Origin: Alkaliphilus flagellatus
Lineage (GTDB): Bacteria; Bacillota; Clostridia; Peptostreptococcales; Natronincolaceae
NCBI RefSeq assembly: GCF_018919215.1
Contig: NZ_JAHLQK010000004.1
Location: 310,001 to 374,000 of the forward strand
Direction of reading: 5' to 3'
Length of the DNA stretch: 64,000 bases
Numbering within the stretch: position 1 is the first letter of the stretch; each line of letters starts with the position of its first letter. This document shows, in pieces, positions 1-8,139 of this stretch. Made by a program: the position numbers and the translations under genes. The notes below the pieces were generated by a model that saw only the letters and a program-made list of their open reading frames with translations, was not told the origin of the DNA and ran no database searches.

Positions 1-142
1 TTTTAACTGCAACTATTGTGTACAATGTTTATAATAACTATGGCAGAAAACCTCTAGGCTTTATACAATAGGTATAAAGATAGCAGATATCTTTATAATA
101 TATAGTATAAAAATATATAACACTTTATAAAAGGAGAAATAC

Positions 143-1480
143 ATGAAAAAATTTGAAAATATTATTTATAGTTTAAAGGATGATTTAATTAAATCTATAC
201 AAGCACTCGTAAGTATCAATAGTGTAGAAGATACACCTAAGGATGGAATGCCTTTTGGAAAAGGAGTAGATGATGCACTTAAATTTACATTGTCCTTAGC
301 CAAAGACTTAGGATTTAAAACTTTTTATGGGGACGGGTATTATGGATACATAGAAATGGGAGATGGTAAAGATTTAATAGGTATTTTAGCACATCTTGAT
401 ATTGTTCCTGTTGGAAATCCTGATAGTTGGACTTATCCACCCTTTCGTGGAGAAATACATAATAACAGGCTCTATGGAAGAGGTGCAGTAGATGATAAGG
501 GGCCTTTATTAGCCGCACTTTACGCTATGAAAGCAGTTATGCAAAGTGGTGTTAAACTAAATAAAAGAATTCGTTTAATCCTTGGAACTAATGAAGAAAC
601 TCGTTGGGAGGGAATTAAAAAATATCTAACATTGGAGGAAGTACCTTCCTGCGGTTTTACTCCAGATTCCGATTATCCTTTAATAAATGCAGAAAAAGGG
701 CTTCTGCAGGTTAAACTATCCTCTATGGAGAAAAGTACATTTACACTAAAAGGTGGTGGAACTTTCAATAGTGTGCCAGCTAATTGTACATATGAAGGTC
801 CTGATATTCAACAATTAACAGATAGAGCTAATTTATTAGATTTTAAGTTCGAATCTTCTAATAGCTTTTTTAAAACTATAGGGAAATCTACACATTCAGC
901 TAAGGCTTTCCAAGGTATTAATGCAATAGGAAGAATGGCTATTTTATTACACCAAGAAAATATTACATCTTCTCTAGTAAGTTTTATGGCTAAGGAAATT
1001 GGTGAAGATTGTCATGGAGAAAGAATTTTTGGCATTTTTGAAGATGATGTATCTGGTAAAATAACAATTAATATGGGAAATGTTTCTATAGATCATAAAA
1101 AACAAGAGCTTTTTATAGACATTCGTTACCCTGTAACTAAAGATGAAAAAGAAGTAATTACTCTGCTTAAAAATAAAGCATCTAATTATGGACTCGATCT
1201 TGAAATTATAGATAGTTTGCCATCTATACATGTTCCTATAGATCATCCTTTAGTTAAAACATTAAGTGAAATTTTTAAAGAGGTTACAGGTTTAGATAGT
1301 ACACCTATATCAACTGGTGGAGCAACATATGCAAGAAGTTTAAATAATTGTGTTGCATTTGGGCCTCTTTTTCCTGGAAAACGTAAGGTTGCCCATGAAG
1401 TCAATGAGTATGTAGATTTAGATGATTTAATGAAAAGCGTACTTATGTATGCTATGGCTATTGAAAGATTAGGTAATTAG
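143..1480 (+). CDS. pepV: Dipeptidase PepV-like, M20 family metallopeptidase
   Basis: This is probably a cytoplasmic dinuclear zinc dipeptidase that releases amino acids from short peptides. The 445-residue length matches PepV. Metal-site motifs of the M20 family are visible: H84-x-D86 in an AHLDIVPVG context, the bridging Asp in GRGAVDDKG (D117/D118), and the Glu pair in GTNEET (E151/E152). A lid domain lies between about residues 190 and 310, and the late His that completes the site is in KVAHEVNEY. The ATG follows AAAAGGAG at good spacing. The gene stands alone and faces the minus-strand murI cluster across a hairpin. A PepV-like N-acyl amino acid hydrolase is the main alternative. Confidence 0.9.
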   Translation: MKKFENIIYSLKDDLIKSIQALVSINSVEDTPKDGMPFGKGVDDALKFTLSLAKDLGFKTFYGDGYYGYIEMGDGKDLIGILAHLDIVPVGNPDSWTYPPFRGEIHNNRLYGRGAVDDKGPLLAALYAMKAVMQSGVKLNKRIRLILGTNEETRWEGIKKYLTLEEVPSCGFTPDSDYPLINAEKGLLQVKLSSMEKSTFTLKGGGTFNSVPANCTYEGPDIQQLTDRANLLDFKFESSNSFFKTIGKSTHSAKAFQGINAIGRMAILLHQENITSSLVSFMAKEIGEDCHGERIFGIFEDDVSGKITINMGNVSIDHKKQELFIDIRYPVTKDEKEVITLLKNKASNYGLDLEIIDSLPSIHVPIDHPLVKTLSEIFKEVTGLDSTPISTGGATYARSLNNCVAFGPLFPGKRKVAHEVNEYVDLDDLMKSVLMYAMAIERLGN

Positions 1481-1508
1481 ACTACAAGTTAAATAACAAA
1501 TAAAAGTA

Positions 1509-1545
1509 TGCACTGCTCTTAAATTATAGGCAGTGCACATTTTTA
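1509..1545. terminator. Hairpin terminator between pepV and the facing 131-aa gene
   Basis: TGCACTGC (1509-1516) pairs with GCAGTGCA (1530-1537) and is followed by ATTTTTA on the + strand. It sits between convergent genes and most clearly ends pepV. Confidence 0.75.
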
Positions 1546-1553
1546 TATTAATC

Positions 1554-1949
1554 TTACTCTATAGTTCGAATTTTTTCAAATATCTTTATTAATTCACTAT
1601 TATGTATAGATAAAATTTCTGTAATTTTATTCTCCATTTCACCAGGAGAGTTAATAAAATCAAAAATGAATAACCAAGTTGGATTATAGCTATCTTCTAA
1701 TTCCTCTATTGATACTTCTATATCATTAAATGCATCGCCATCGTAATTATCATATATAGCCTCATATTCTGAGTCCTCTATATCCCCATCTACAGTTAAA
1801 TATAGATGTACTTTTAATGTTTCATCTTTAACTGCATAGGCTTTGTCTAGAAGCTCCATATGTTCTTCTATTAAGTAACTCCCCAATAAATTTTCTAATA
1901 TTCCTGTTTCTTTGTTTTTTTCGTAAAGCGATAATTTTACAGATTCCAT
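1554..1949 (-). CDS. Conserved hypothetical acidic protein, downstream of murI
   Basis: This is a 131-residue soluble, acidic protein without signal peptide, membrane segment or recognisable catalytic motif. It begins MESVKLSLYEK and has a run of acidic residues around 55-90 (DGDIEDSEYEAIYDNYDGD), followed by an aromatic stretch (NPTWLFIFDF). A strong AAGGAGG precedes the ATG. It starts only 14 bases after the murI stop, so the two are almost certainly co-transcribed. It resembles small proteins of unknown function found in Clostridia (perhaps the DUF6762 group, from memory only). No function is proposed. Confidence 0.7.
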   Translation of the reverse strand: MESVKLSLYEKNKETGILENLLGSYLIEEHMELLDKAYAVKDETLKVHLYLTVDGDIEDSEYEAIYDNYDGDAFNDIEVSIEELEDSYNPTWLFIFDFINSPGEMENKITEILSIHNSELIKIFEKIRTIE

Positions 1950-1963
1950 CGCCTGATTCCTCC

Positions 1964-2794
1964 TTAAATGTATTTAATAGTTCCACACCATTCTAGATCT
2001 TTTAATCTTTCCTCTATTAGTTTTTTACTAAGAGAAACCATTTTAATATCATTACTTGAATTTATTACTTTAATCTTAGTTTCTTTACAATTTTCTTCAC
2101 TAATTGGCATTAGAGTCCCATTGTTCTCTAATAAATGCTTAACATGCCTAGCCGTACCAAGATTACCGTCTACTATAGATATATTTTCACCAACTATATC
2201 CGCAATTATATCTTTAATAAATACATAGTGGGTACAGCCTAAAACTATTGTCCCTATTTCATCTAAGTTGTAGGGTAGAAAAACTTTTTTAATATACTCC
2301 TCTATTTCACTAGCATACTTACCTTTTTTTTCAATTATTTCTACTAAACCTGGACAAGGCATTTTAACAACATTCGTAGTATGTTTAAACTTTTCTATTA
2401 AATCATTAAACTTTTTTTCTCTAAGTGTTACGGGAGTCGCCATTACTACTATTTTACCATACCTATTTAATTCAATAGCAGGTTTTAAAGCAGGTTCCAT
2501 CCCAATAACAGGAATATCTAAATTACTTCTTAATTCTTCGATTGCTACACTAGTAGCTGTGTTGCACGCAACTACTAAAGCTTTTATTTTAAGGTTTAAC
2601 AAGTAGTCTACCACATTAAAGGATAATTCTTTTATCTCATCTTTACTTCTAACACCATAGGGAGCATTACCAGAATCTCCAAAATAAATGTATTCTTCAT
2701 CTGGCAGTTGATGTACCAAATCTGCTAAAACACTAATACCACCTACTCCAGAATCGAAAACCCCTATAGGTAGATTCGCTAACCCTTCTTTCAT
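1964..2794 (-). CDS. murI: Glutamate racemase
   Basis: MurI interconverts L- and D-glutamate in the cytoplasm and supplies D-Glu for peptidoglycan. The 276-residue protein has the family N-terminus IGVFDSGVGG with the catalytic-site Asp, the first catalytic cysteine C77 in VVACNTAT, and the second, C187, in VLGCTHY. The segment YFGDSGNAPYG is also typical. The ATG is preceded by GGTGG. It leads a short transcript with the 131-aa unknown gene. The upstream gene (ferredoxin-like) is separated by two hairpins, so murI probably has its own promoter. Confidence 0.95.
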   Translation of the reverse strand: MKEGLANLPIGVFDSGVGGISVLADLVHQLPDEEYIYFGDSGNAPYGVRSKDEIKELSFNVVDYLLNLKIKALVVACNTATSVAIEELRSNLDIPVIGMEPALKPAIELNRYGKIVVMATPVTLREKKFNDLIEKFKHTTNVVKMPCPGLVEIIEKKGKYASEIEEYIKKVFLPYNLDEIGTIVLGCTHYVFIKDIIADIVGENISIVDGNLGTARHVKHLLENNGTLMPISEENCKETKIKVINSSNDIKMVSLSKKLIEERLKDLEWCGTIKYI

Positions 2795-2858
2795 TATACA
2801 ACCACCAACCTTTTATCATATACTATAATAATATTGTATCATCATTATATTATAGCAA

Positions 2859-2897
2859 AAAAGATGGCTAACACCATAATTTTTAACCATCTTTTTA
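2859..2897 (-). terminator. Hairpin upstream of murI
   Basis: AAGATGGCTAA and TTAACCATCTT form a stem flanked by A and T runs. On the minus strand the hairpin ends in TTTTTT. It lies 65 bases upstream of the murI start and is the second of two hairpins after the ferredoxin-like gene. Confidence 0.55.
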
Positions 2898-3034
2898 TTA
2901 AAATATTATATACATTAGCTTGATTTTTTAATCTCTGCTAATAATATTTTTCTTTACCTTCAATATATAACTAATCTGTATGTATTTTAAACCACTCTCT
3001 GACTTTCTTAGAAACTCTTAATAATAAATAAAAC

Positions 3035-3069
3035 GGATGATAGGTTTAATAAACTTACCATCCATTTTT
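3035..3069 (-). terminator. Hairpin beside the ferredoxin-like gene stop
   Basis: GGATGATAGGTTTA pairs imperfectly with AAACTTACCATCC (3035-3063). It lies just downstream of the ferredoxin-like stop on the minus strand. The T-run is on the + side, so as a minus-strand terminator it is only moderate. Confidence 0.45.
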
Positions 3070-3079
3070 ACACTTTTTT

Positions 3080-3829
3080 CTATAATATCTTACCTTGCAT
3101 ACCAATTTTCACTTTATTCACCGGAATATTCTTATTAGCATTACTTAATGCAATATCTATAGCTTTTACTATACCTTGACAACAAGGAACTTCCATAAAT
3201 GCAACTGTAACTGATTTTATTGAATTGCTAGCAATAATCTCTGTTAGTTTCTCAGTATAGTATTGAATATCGTCTAGTTTAGGACAGCCAACAACAACAG
3301 CCTTTCCCTTTAATAAATCTAAATGATAGTTTGGGTAAGCAAATGGAACACAGTCTGCGGTAACAAGTAAATCCGCATCTTCAAAATATGGTGCATTAGG
3401 AGAAACTAATTTTAATTGAACTGGCCATTGTCTTAGCTGTGGCTTTATACTTATCTCAATATCTCCACTATCAATCTTTCCTCTATTTTTCTCTAATACT
3501 GGCTCATCAAATTTCAGCATTCTACTACCAGGGCACCCTCCCCCCATTGAACCTTGGCTTGGCAAACTAATATTTTGTTTATTATGTTCGTCTTGGCTCT
3601 GAGATTCAATCTTGTCATGTGCAAATGCCTTTGCTTCTCTTTCTACTAATTTTAAAGCATCCATTGGACAATGTGGTAAACATTTACCTAGTCCATCACA
3701 ATAGCTATCACTAATTAGCTTCGCTTTACCATCAATTACTTTTATTGCCCCTTCGGCACAATTAGATGTGCATAGGCCACATCCAACACATTTTTCCTCA
3801 TTAATTTCAATAATCATACGTGATGCCAT
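3080..3829 (-). CDS. Ferredoxin-like 4Fe-4S protein with C-terminal cysteine-rich domain
   Basis: This cytoplasmic electron-transfer protein is about 249 residues. The first cluster motif is complete: C14-x2-C17-x2-C20-x3-C24. A second set follows as C44-x5-C50-x3-C54 and lacks one canonical cysteine. The C-terminal domain carries further cysteines in ADCVPFAY, VVGCPKLD and EVPCCQG, so it may bind another cofactor. ATG at 3829 is chosen over the upstream GTG (3838) because GGAG sits 8 bases before it. A 16-bp FNR/CRP-type dyad lies upstream, with a TATAAT 21 bases after it. Predicted HcpR regulons in anaerobes include a ferredoxin-like gene, frdX (from memory), so this may be a relative. The redox partner is unknown. 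Confidence 0.8.
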   Translation of the reverse strand: MASRMIIEINEEKCVGCGLCTSNCAEGAIKVIDGKAKLISDSYCDGLGKCLPHCPMDALKLVEREAKAFAHDKIESQSQDEHNKQNISLPSQGSMGGGCPGSRMLKFDEPVLEKNRGKIDSGDIEISIKPQLRQWPVQLKLVSPNAPYFEDADLLVTADCVPFAYPNYHLDLLKGKAVVVGCPKLDDIQYYTEKLTEIIASNSIKSVTVAFMEVPCCQGIVKAIDIALSNANKNIPVNKVKIGMQGKIL

Positions 3830-3861
3830 ATTGTTCACTCCTTCTATTTAATCATAAGTTA

Positions 3862-3904
3862 ATTATAATAATAACAATAATAAATGTATGTGATAATTAG
3901 CACA
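3862..3904 (-). promoter_or_regulatory. FNR/CRP-type activator site plus -10 box (site 1)
   Basis: On the minus strand TGTGCTAATTATCACA (3904-3889) is a near-perfect dyad. After exactly 21 bases comes TATAAT (3867-3862), with no convincing -35. This is the spacing of a class II activator promoter, with the dyad centred near -41.5. The ferredoxin-like ATG is about 33 bases further on. Three other genes in the window share this geometry. Confidence 0.7.
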
Positions 3905-3914
3905 AAATACATTA

Positions 3915-4277
3915 CTAATTAAGGTATTTACCACATAAAGGGCAGTAATTTGCATCATCATCAAGTTCTATATTGCAATAGGTACAGTGTTTTATATTTC
4001 TAATATTTAGAGCCATCTTCTCTAGTCTGTCTATATCTCCTTCTAATGCATTAATTTCATTAATCCAAGGTTCCAGCTCTTCCCTTGTAATATAACTAAC
4101 TCTTTTTAATTTACTATATACATATTTACCTATTTGTTCATATTTATCTTGTATTTTATCCTGTTTTTTTTGTGCATTTAGACTTAACTTACTAATTTCA
4201 ACAAACTCTGAGGATTTTTTGCCTAATGACTTTGCTGTTTCAGATAATGTATTTGAAAGCTTTTCTAAAAGGCTCAT
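3915..4277 (-). CDS. Zinc-ribbon protein with coiled-coil N-terminus
   Basis: This is a small cytoplasmic protein of 120 residues. The N-terminal two-thirds is charged and probably alpha-helical or coiled coil. The C-terminus is a zinc ribbon with CTYC and CPLC knuckles, as in many bacterial zinc-ribbon adaptors. The start at 4277 (MSLLEKL) is chosen because GGGAGGAAAA lies directly before it; the longer reading from 4322 has no ribosome-binding site. It is transcribed toward the ferredoxin-like gene, but that gene has its own promoter in between. The function is unknown. Confidence 0.75.
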   Translation of the reverse strand: MSLLEKLSNTLSETAKSLGKKSSEFVEISKLSLNAQKKQDKIQDKYEQIGKYVYSKLKRVSYITREELEPWINEINALEGDIDRLEKMALNIRNIKHCTYCNIELDDDANYCPLCGKYLN

Positions 4278-4341
4278 AGTTTTTCCTCCCCTATTTATAC
4301 TATATATTACATTTTTATTCAATACTTTAAAAACTGTACCA

Positions 4342-4395
4342 ATAATAAAACAGAAGGTACCTAATAAGTTTTTAGCGTACCTTCTGTTTTATTAT
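4342..4395 (-). terminator. Long hairpin terminator after ypeB
   Basis: Nineteen-base arms (4342-4360 and 4377-4395) pair perfectly, containing CAGAAGGTAC and its complement, flanked by A/T-rich tails. It separates ypeB from the zinc-ribbon gene and should stop minus-strand transcription from sleB-ypeB. Confidence 0.75.
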
Positions 4396-4405
4396 CATAT
4401 AATTA

Positions 4406-5755
4406 TTAAATTACAAGGGTTCCATCCTTTTGATTTACCATAAGTAGCATTTTCCTTTGATCTCCTGTATTAGCATCAATATAGACTAAGTAATAATCTT
4501 CACCAAACTTTACTTTAAACTCATAGGTTAATACTTCTTTTCCTCCAGCTATAGGAATTATCGCTAGTCTTACGCTTTCCTCTGTAACAGCACTAGATAA
4601 TCTTTCTCTAGCTGTATCTTCCGATAGTTCTGGCTTTTCAATATCTCTTTCATGGTGATTTGTTAAATATCCTTGAGCCTCAAGTCCAATAATATCTCCA
4701 TTATCTAGGGAAACTTTAACTTTAACTAAATCACTATATACTAATACTCTATCTTGTTCGTAAGCAAAATTAATAATTATTTGACCTTCATATGCCATTG
4801 AATATGTTGCTTTCATATTATCATATCCAATTTTATTTAAAAACTGCTCTGCTTTTTGTATAGCTTCCTCACGACCAATATTGCTTTGGCCCTTTAATAC
4901 TGGATCCATATACCATATTATTTTACCACCAATTTTACTAACGGCTGCAGTAGCCTCATACCCATTAGGTGTATTTTTATTGGCTATACTTACATAATAA
5001 CCGTCTATTGGCTGATTTTGCACCTTGCCTGTTACTCTAATGTTATCCTGTCTATGTTTTTCAAAAGCATTTGATATTATATTAACGGCTTCTTCTTCGC
5101 TTATTTCATTACCTGTTAACCTTGGTTTTACATCCTTCAGGTGCTCAGAAAAAGGACCATCATATATAAGCTCAGGATATTCCTGCATCCGTTCCTCAAA
5201 ATTAATTAAGTTAAAGTCCTTCATTTGATCTTCAACACGATTTAAATCTCTATTGCCTTCCCTTCTTAAATCTCCAAAGTTTACTCCACCTGCTACAACT
5301 TTTTGTTGGAGTTCTACTAGTTGCTGCGATAAATAATTAGCATAATCATGAAGCTGTACCATTGTATTTAATTCTTCATCATTTAGAGTAATACCATCTA
5401 GATTTTTATTCGCCATAGCAGTAGCGTAGTCTCCTAATTGACTTAAAAACTTCTCAGTATCACGAATAGCTCCATGGTGAAAAGGTAGCTGTGTTAATTT
5501 TTCTTGAGCCATATATGACTGCTGTACAGTATCATTTAAAAACTTTGCTATATCTTTGTGTGATGCTGATACTAATGCTTTAGATAAATTTACTTGAGCA
5601 TTTTCTACATGACCTATTAACTCATAAAATTGTCTTTGAAAATGTATATCTAAATATGTATGATAATCATTTTTTTCATTATACTGATATACTCCCCAAC
5701 CTAACACAGCCACTAAAGCTATTACTAACACAATAGGAAGTGCATATCTTCTCAT
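4406..5755 (-). CDS. ypeB: Germination protein YpeB
   Basis: YpeB is a spore membrane protein needed for localisation and stability of the cortex-lytic enzyme SleB. The 449-residue protein has one N-terminal membrane anchor (about residues 5-22, ALPIVLVIALVAVLGWGVY), a helical middle region, and a C-terminal half with repeated PepSY-type units (for example EEAVNIISNAF, REEAIQKAEQFL and EDTARERLSSA). The ATG has an AGGAGGG site. It follows sleB by 64 bases on the same strand, the conserved spore-former order, so both are probably made in the forespore. No sigma-G promoter could be fixed by eye. Confidence 0.93.
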   Translation of the reverse strand: MRRYALPIVLVIALVAVLGWGVYQYNEKNDYHTYLDIHFQRQFYELIGHVENAQVNLSKALVSASHKDIAKFLNDTVQQSYMAQEKLTQLPFHHGAIRDTEKFLSQLGDYATAMANKNLDGITLNDEELNTMVQLHDYANYLSQQLVELQQKVVAGGVNFGDLRREGNRDLNRVEDQMKDFNLINFEERMQEYPELIYDGPFSEHLKDVKPRLTGNEISEEEAVNIISNAFEKHRQDNIRVTGKVQNQPIDGYYVSIANKNTPNGYEATAAVSKIGGKIIWYMDPVLKGQSNIGREEAIQKAEQFLNKIGYDNMKATYSMAYEGQIIINFAYEQDRVLVYSDLVKVKVSLDNGDIIGLEAQGYLTNHHERDIEKPELSEDTARERLSSAVTEESVRLAIIPIAGGKEVLTYEFKVKFGEDYYLVYIDANTGDQRKMLLMVNQKDGTLVI

Positions 5756-5819
5756 TCTATCCCTCCTAATAATTTAATCAGAACTTTTTATTTTAATAAA
5801 TAATAACCCGTGAATCTTC

Positions 5820-6506
5820 TTAATCATGGGCATATACATGTCTACCTATTGTTAGTGTAATCTTTCGGCTCCAAATCCATTTGCTTGTGGCTGTTCCTGG
5901 ATTCCAGAAATATATAGCTCCTCCTGTAGGATCCCATCCATTTAGTGCATCTCTCGCCGCATTGTATGCTGAATCACTTGGTGTTTCATTTATAGTACCA
6001 TTTTTTACTGGCTCAAATGCACAGGGCTGATAAATCACCCCTGCCATTGTATTTGGAAAGGATGGATGCCTTACTCGATTTAATATTACAGCACCAACAG
6101 CTACTTGGCCCAAATATGGTTCTCCCTTTGACTCTGCATGAATAGCCCTTGCTAACAAATGTATATCGTCACTTCTTGACACACCGCGACTAGTAGGGGT
6201 TGTGGTCTTAGTGGTTTTTGAAGACATACCTAATGCATTTCTAGTTTGAGGACCTATAACACCATCAGCAGTTAGTCCATTTGCTTTTTGAAACTTTATA
6301 ACGGCATTATAAGTAGATTGTCCATAAACACCATCTATACTACCTTTTAAATATCCCCATTGTTTTAGTTTTGACTGTGCTAGTCTAACATCTTCTCCAC
6401 TCGACCCCCAAGCAAGGGTTTGAGCATTACTTATATCTAAGTATAAAATACTAATAAACGATATACTTAATATAACCATTAAAAATATGGCAATGGATTT
6501 TTTCAT
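5820..6506 (-). CDS. sleB: Spore cortex-lytic enzyme SleB
   Basis: SleB degrades the muramic-delta-lactam cortex peptidoglycan during germination (lytic transglycosylase activity). The 228-residue protein has a signal peptide or anchor (about 1-28), a PG_binding_1 repeat domain (about 33-92; GSSGEDVRLAQSKLKQWG and DGVYGQSTYNAVIKFQ), a Thr/Ser linker, and a SleB-type hydrolase domain (about 115-227) with the probable catalytic Glu in AIHAESKGEP. The start has an AGGAGGAAAG site. It is the first gene of the sleB-ypeB pair. Confidence 0.95.
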   Translation of the reverse strand: MKKSIAIFLMVILSISFISILYLDISNAQTLAWGSSGEDVRLAQSKLKQWGYLKGSIDGVYGQSTYNAVIKFQKANGLTADGVIGPQTRNALGMSSKTTKTTTPTSRGVSRSDDIHLLARAIHAESKGEPYLGQVAVGAVILNRVRHPSFPNTMAGVIYQPCAFEPVKNGTINETPSDSAYNAARDALNGWDPTGGAIYFWNPGTATSKWIWSRKITLTIGRHVYAHD

Positions 6507-6595
6507 AAGCTTTCCTCCTATTTCATTAATAGTATTATTATTTTTAACTGAAGCATATAAAATTATCCAAAAAATTGTCTTATGTTAGAGCATAA

Positions 6596-6622
6596 AAAAA
6601 AGCGATCCAAAGATCGCTTTTT
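6596..6622 (-). terminator. Terminator at the end of mgtE
   Basis: AAAAAGCGATC-caaa-GATCGCTTTTT is a compact stem-loop with a T-run that overlaps the mgtE stop codon. Confidence 0.85.
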
Positions 6623-7955
6623 AAAGTCCCAACAATAAATGTGCAATATTAAAATATACAATTAATGCTAATGCATCTACAATAGTGGTAATAAGTGGTC
6701 CAGCCATAATTGCTGGATCTAACTTAAGTTTTTTAGCTGCAATTGGTAATATTCCACCAATAACCTTTGCCATTACTATAGTAATTAATAAAGTAATTGA
6801 AACTGTTAGGGCAATATTTATTTGCACTTTTTCTATAGCTATAACTCTGACAAAATTTACAATTGATAAGGAAGCCCCAACAATTAAACTTACTCGCAGT
6901 TCTTTCCAAAATACTTTTAGGTAATCTTCTAGCTTTATTTCGCCTAGCGCTAATCCTCTAATAATTAATGTTGAAGATTGAGACCCTGCATTTCCTGCAG
7001 AATCCATTAACATAGGTACATAAACCATTAATAATACCGCAGTTTCAAGTATAGATTCAAACCTTTTAATAACTCCACCAGTTAATGTTGCTGAAAGCAT
7101 CAATACCAATAGCCAAACAATCCTTTGTCTTGCTAATGTGAATACTCCTGCATGTAGATATTCCTCATCCGTTGGCTCCATAGCGGCCATTCTTTGAAAG
7201 TCTTCCGTAGCTTCTTGGTCAATTACATCCATAATATCATCTATTGTAATTATACCAACCAATCTATCTTCTTTATCTACTACTGGTAAGGTAATTAAAT
7301 CGTATTTTTTAAATAAATTTGCAACTTCTTCTTGATCATCCATAGTATGAGTTACAATGAAATCTTCATTCATAATTTCTTCAATAAGTAGATTTTCATC
7401 CAATAGTACTAATTTTCTTAGAGAAACAATACCCTCAAGTTTCCTTTTTTTGTTTAATACATAACAGGTGTATATTGTTTCTTTATCTACACCAGTCTTT
7501 TTTATGTCTGCAAGTGCTTCTTTTACAGTCATCTCTTTTTTTAGATCAACATATTCAATAGTCATAATACTTCCTGCAGAATTATCCGGGTAGTTTAAAA
7601 ATTGATTAATTAACTTTCTTTCTTCTTCTGTAGAAGATGCTAGAATTTTTTTAACTGCATTAGCCGGCATTTCTTCAAGGAAGTCTATTTTATCATCAAA
7701 ATATAATTCCTCTAATATTTCATTTAACTGTGTTTCATGTATTGCCGATACAATATCTCTTCTTTGTTGAGAAGTTAAATAGGAAAATACATCTGCTGCT
7801 TTGTCCTTTTGTAATAGTCTAAAAAGTATAATAGTATTTTTCTTATCTAACTCGTCGAATATTTCTGCTATATCCACAGGCATAATTTCTGTTAATGCCT
7901 CTTTTAATAACCCAAATTTCTTCTCGTGAATAAGTTCTAATATTTTTTCATTCAT
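6621..7955 (-). CDS. mgtE: Magnesium transporter MgtE
   Basis: MgtE is a Mg2+-gated Mg2+ channel of the inner membrane. The 444-residue protein has the expected order: an N-terminal superhelical MgtE_N domain (about 1-125), a pair of CBS domains (about 130-250), a connecting helix, and five membrane segments (about 280-444) with the pore motif region PMLMDSAGNAGSQS. Mg2+ bound to the cytosolic domains closes the pore in this family. The ATG follows GAGAGGTG. A 34-codon ORF with its own ribosome-binding site ends 14 bases upstream and may couple translation. No M-box riboswitch is evident upstream. Confidence 0.95.
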   Translation of the reverse strand: MNEKILELIHEKKFGLLKEALTEIMPVDIAEIFDELDKKNTIILFRLLQKDKAADVFSYLTSQQRRDIVSAIHETQLNEILEELYFDDKIDFLEEMPANAVKKILASSTEEERKLINQFLNYPDNSAGSIMTIEYVDLKKEMTVKEALADIKKTGVDKETIYTCYVLNKKRKLEGIVSLRKLVLLDENLLIEEIMNEDFIVTHTMDDQEEVANLFKKYDLITLPVVDKEDRLVGIITIDDIMDVIDQEATEDFQRMAAMEPTDEEYLHAGVFTLARQRIVWLLVLMLSATLTGGVIKRFESILETAVLLMVYVPMLMDSAGNAGSQSSTLIIRGLALGEIKLEDYLKVFWKELRVSLIVGASLSIVNFVRVIAIEKVQINIALTVSITLLITIVMAKVIGGILPIAAKKLKLDPAIMAGPLITTIVDALALIVYFNIAHLLLGL

Positions 7956-7969
7956 CCTTACACCTCTCT

Positions 7970-8074
7970 CTAGAAAGATGGGGCTTTATCCTTTATGATA
8001 GAAACTTCATCTTTCTTATTCAATTTTAAATATCCTAATAGATTGTACCGACAACCCTCGGGACTAGAATCCAT
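7970..8074 (-). CDS. Small ORF (34 aa) directly upstream of mgtE
   Basis: An ATG at 8074, preceded by AAAGGTGGTGG at good spacing, opens a 34-codon frame that ends in TAG at 7970-7972. The product begins MDSSPEGCRYNLLGY and is mostly polar, with one cysteine. It has no membrane segment. The stop lies inside the region of the mgtE ribosome-binding site, 14 bases before the mgtE ATG. A regulatory leader peptide or a small protein is possible. The coding call rests only on the ribosome-binding site, the frame and the position. Confidence 0.45.
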   Translation of the reverse strand: MDSSPEGCRYNLLGYLKLNKKDEVSIIKDKAPSF

Positions 8075-8139
8075 TTCTACCACCACCTTTCTAAGAGTAT
8101 AACCTATAAAATATTTTCTAATATATAGCTTTATATACA

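Noticed and set aside
7956-8139. Possible M-box Mg2+ riboswitch upstream of mgtE
   Set aside because: The 184-base gap contains none of the conserved M-box blocks, and most of it is occupied by the 34-codon ORF.
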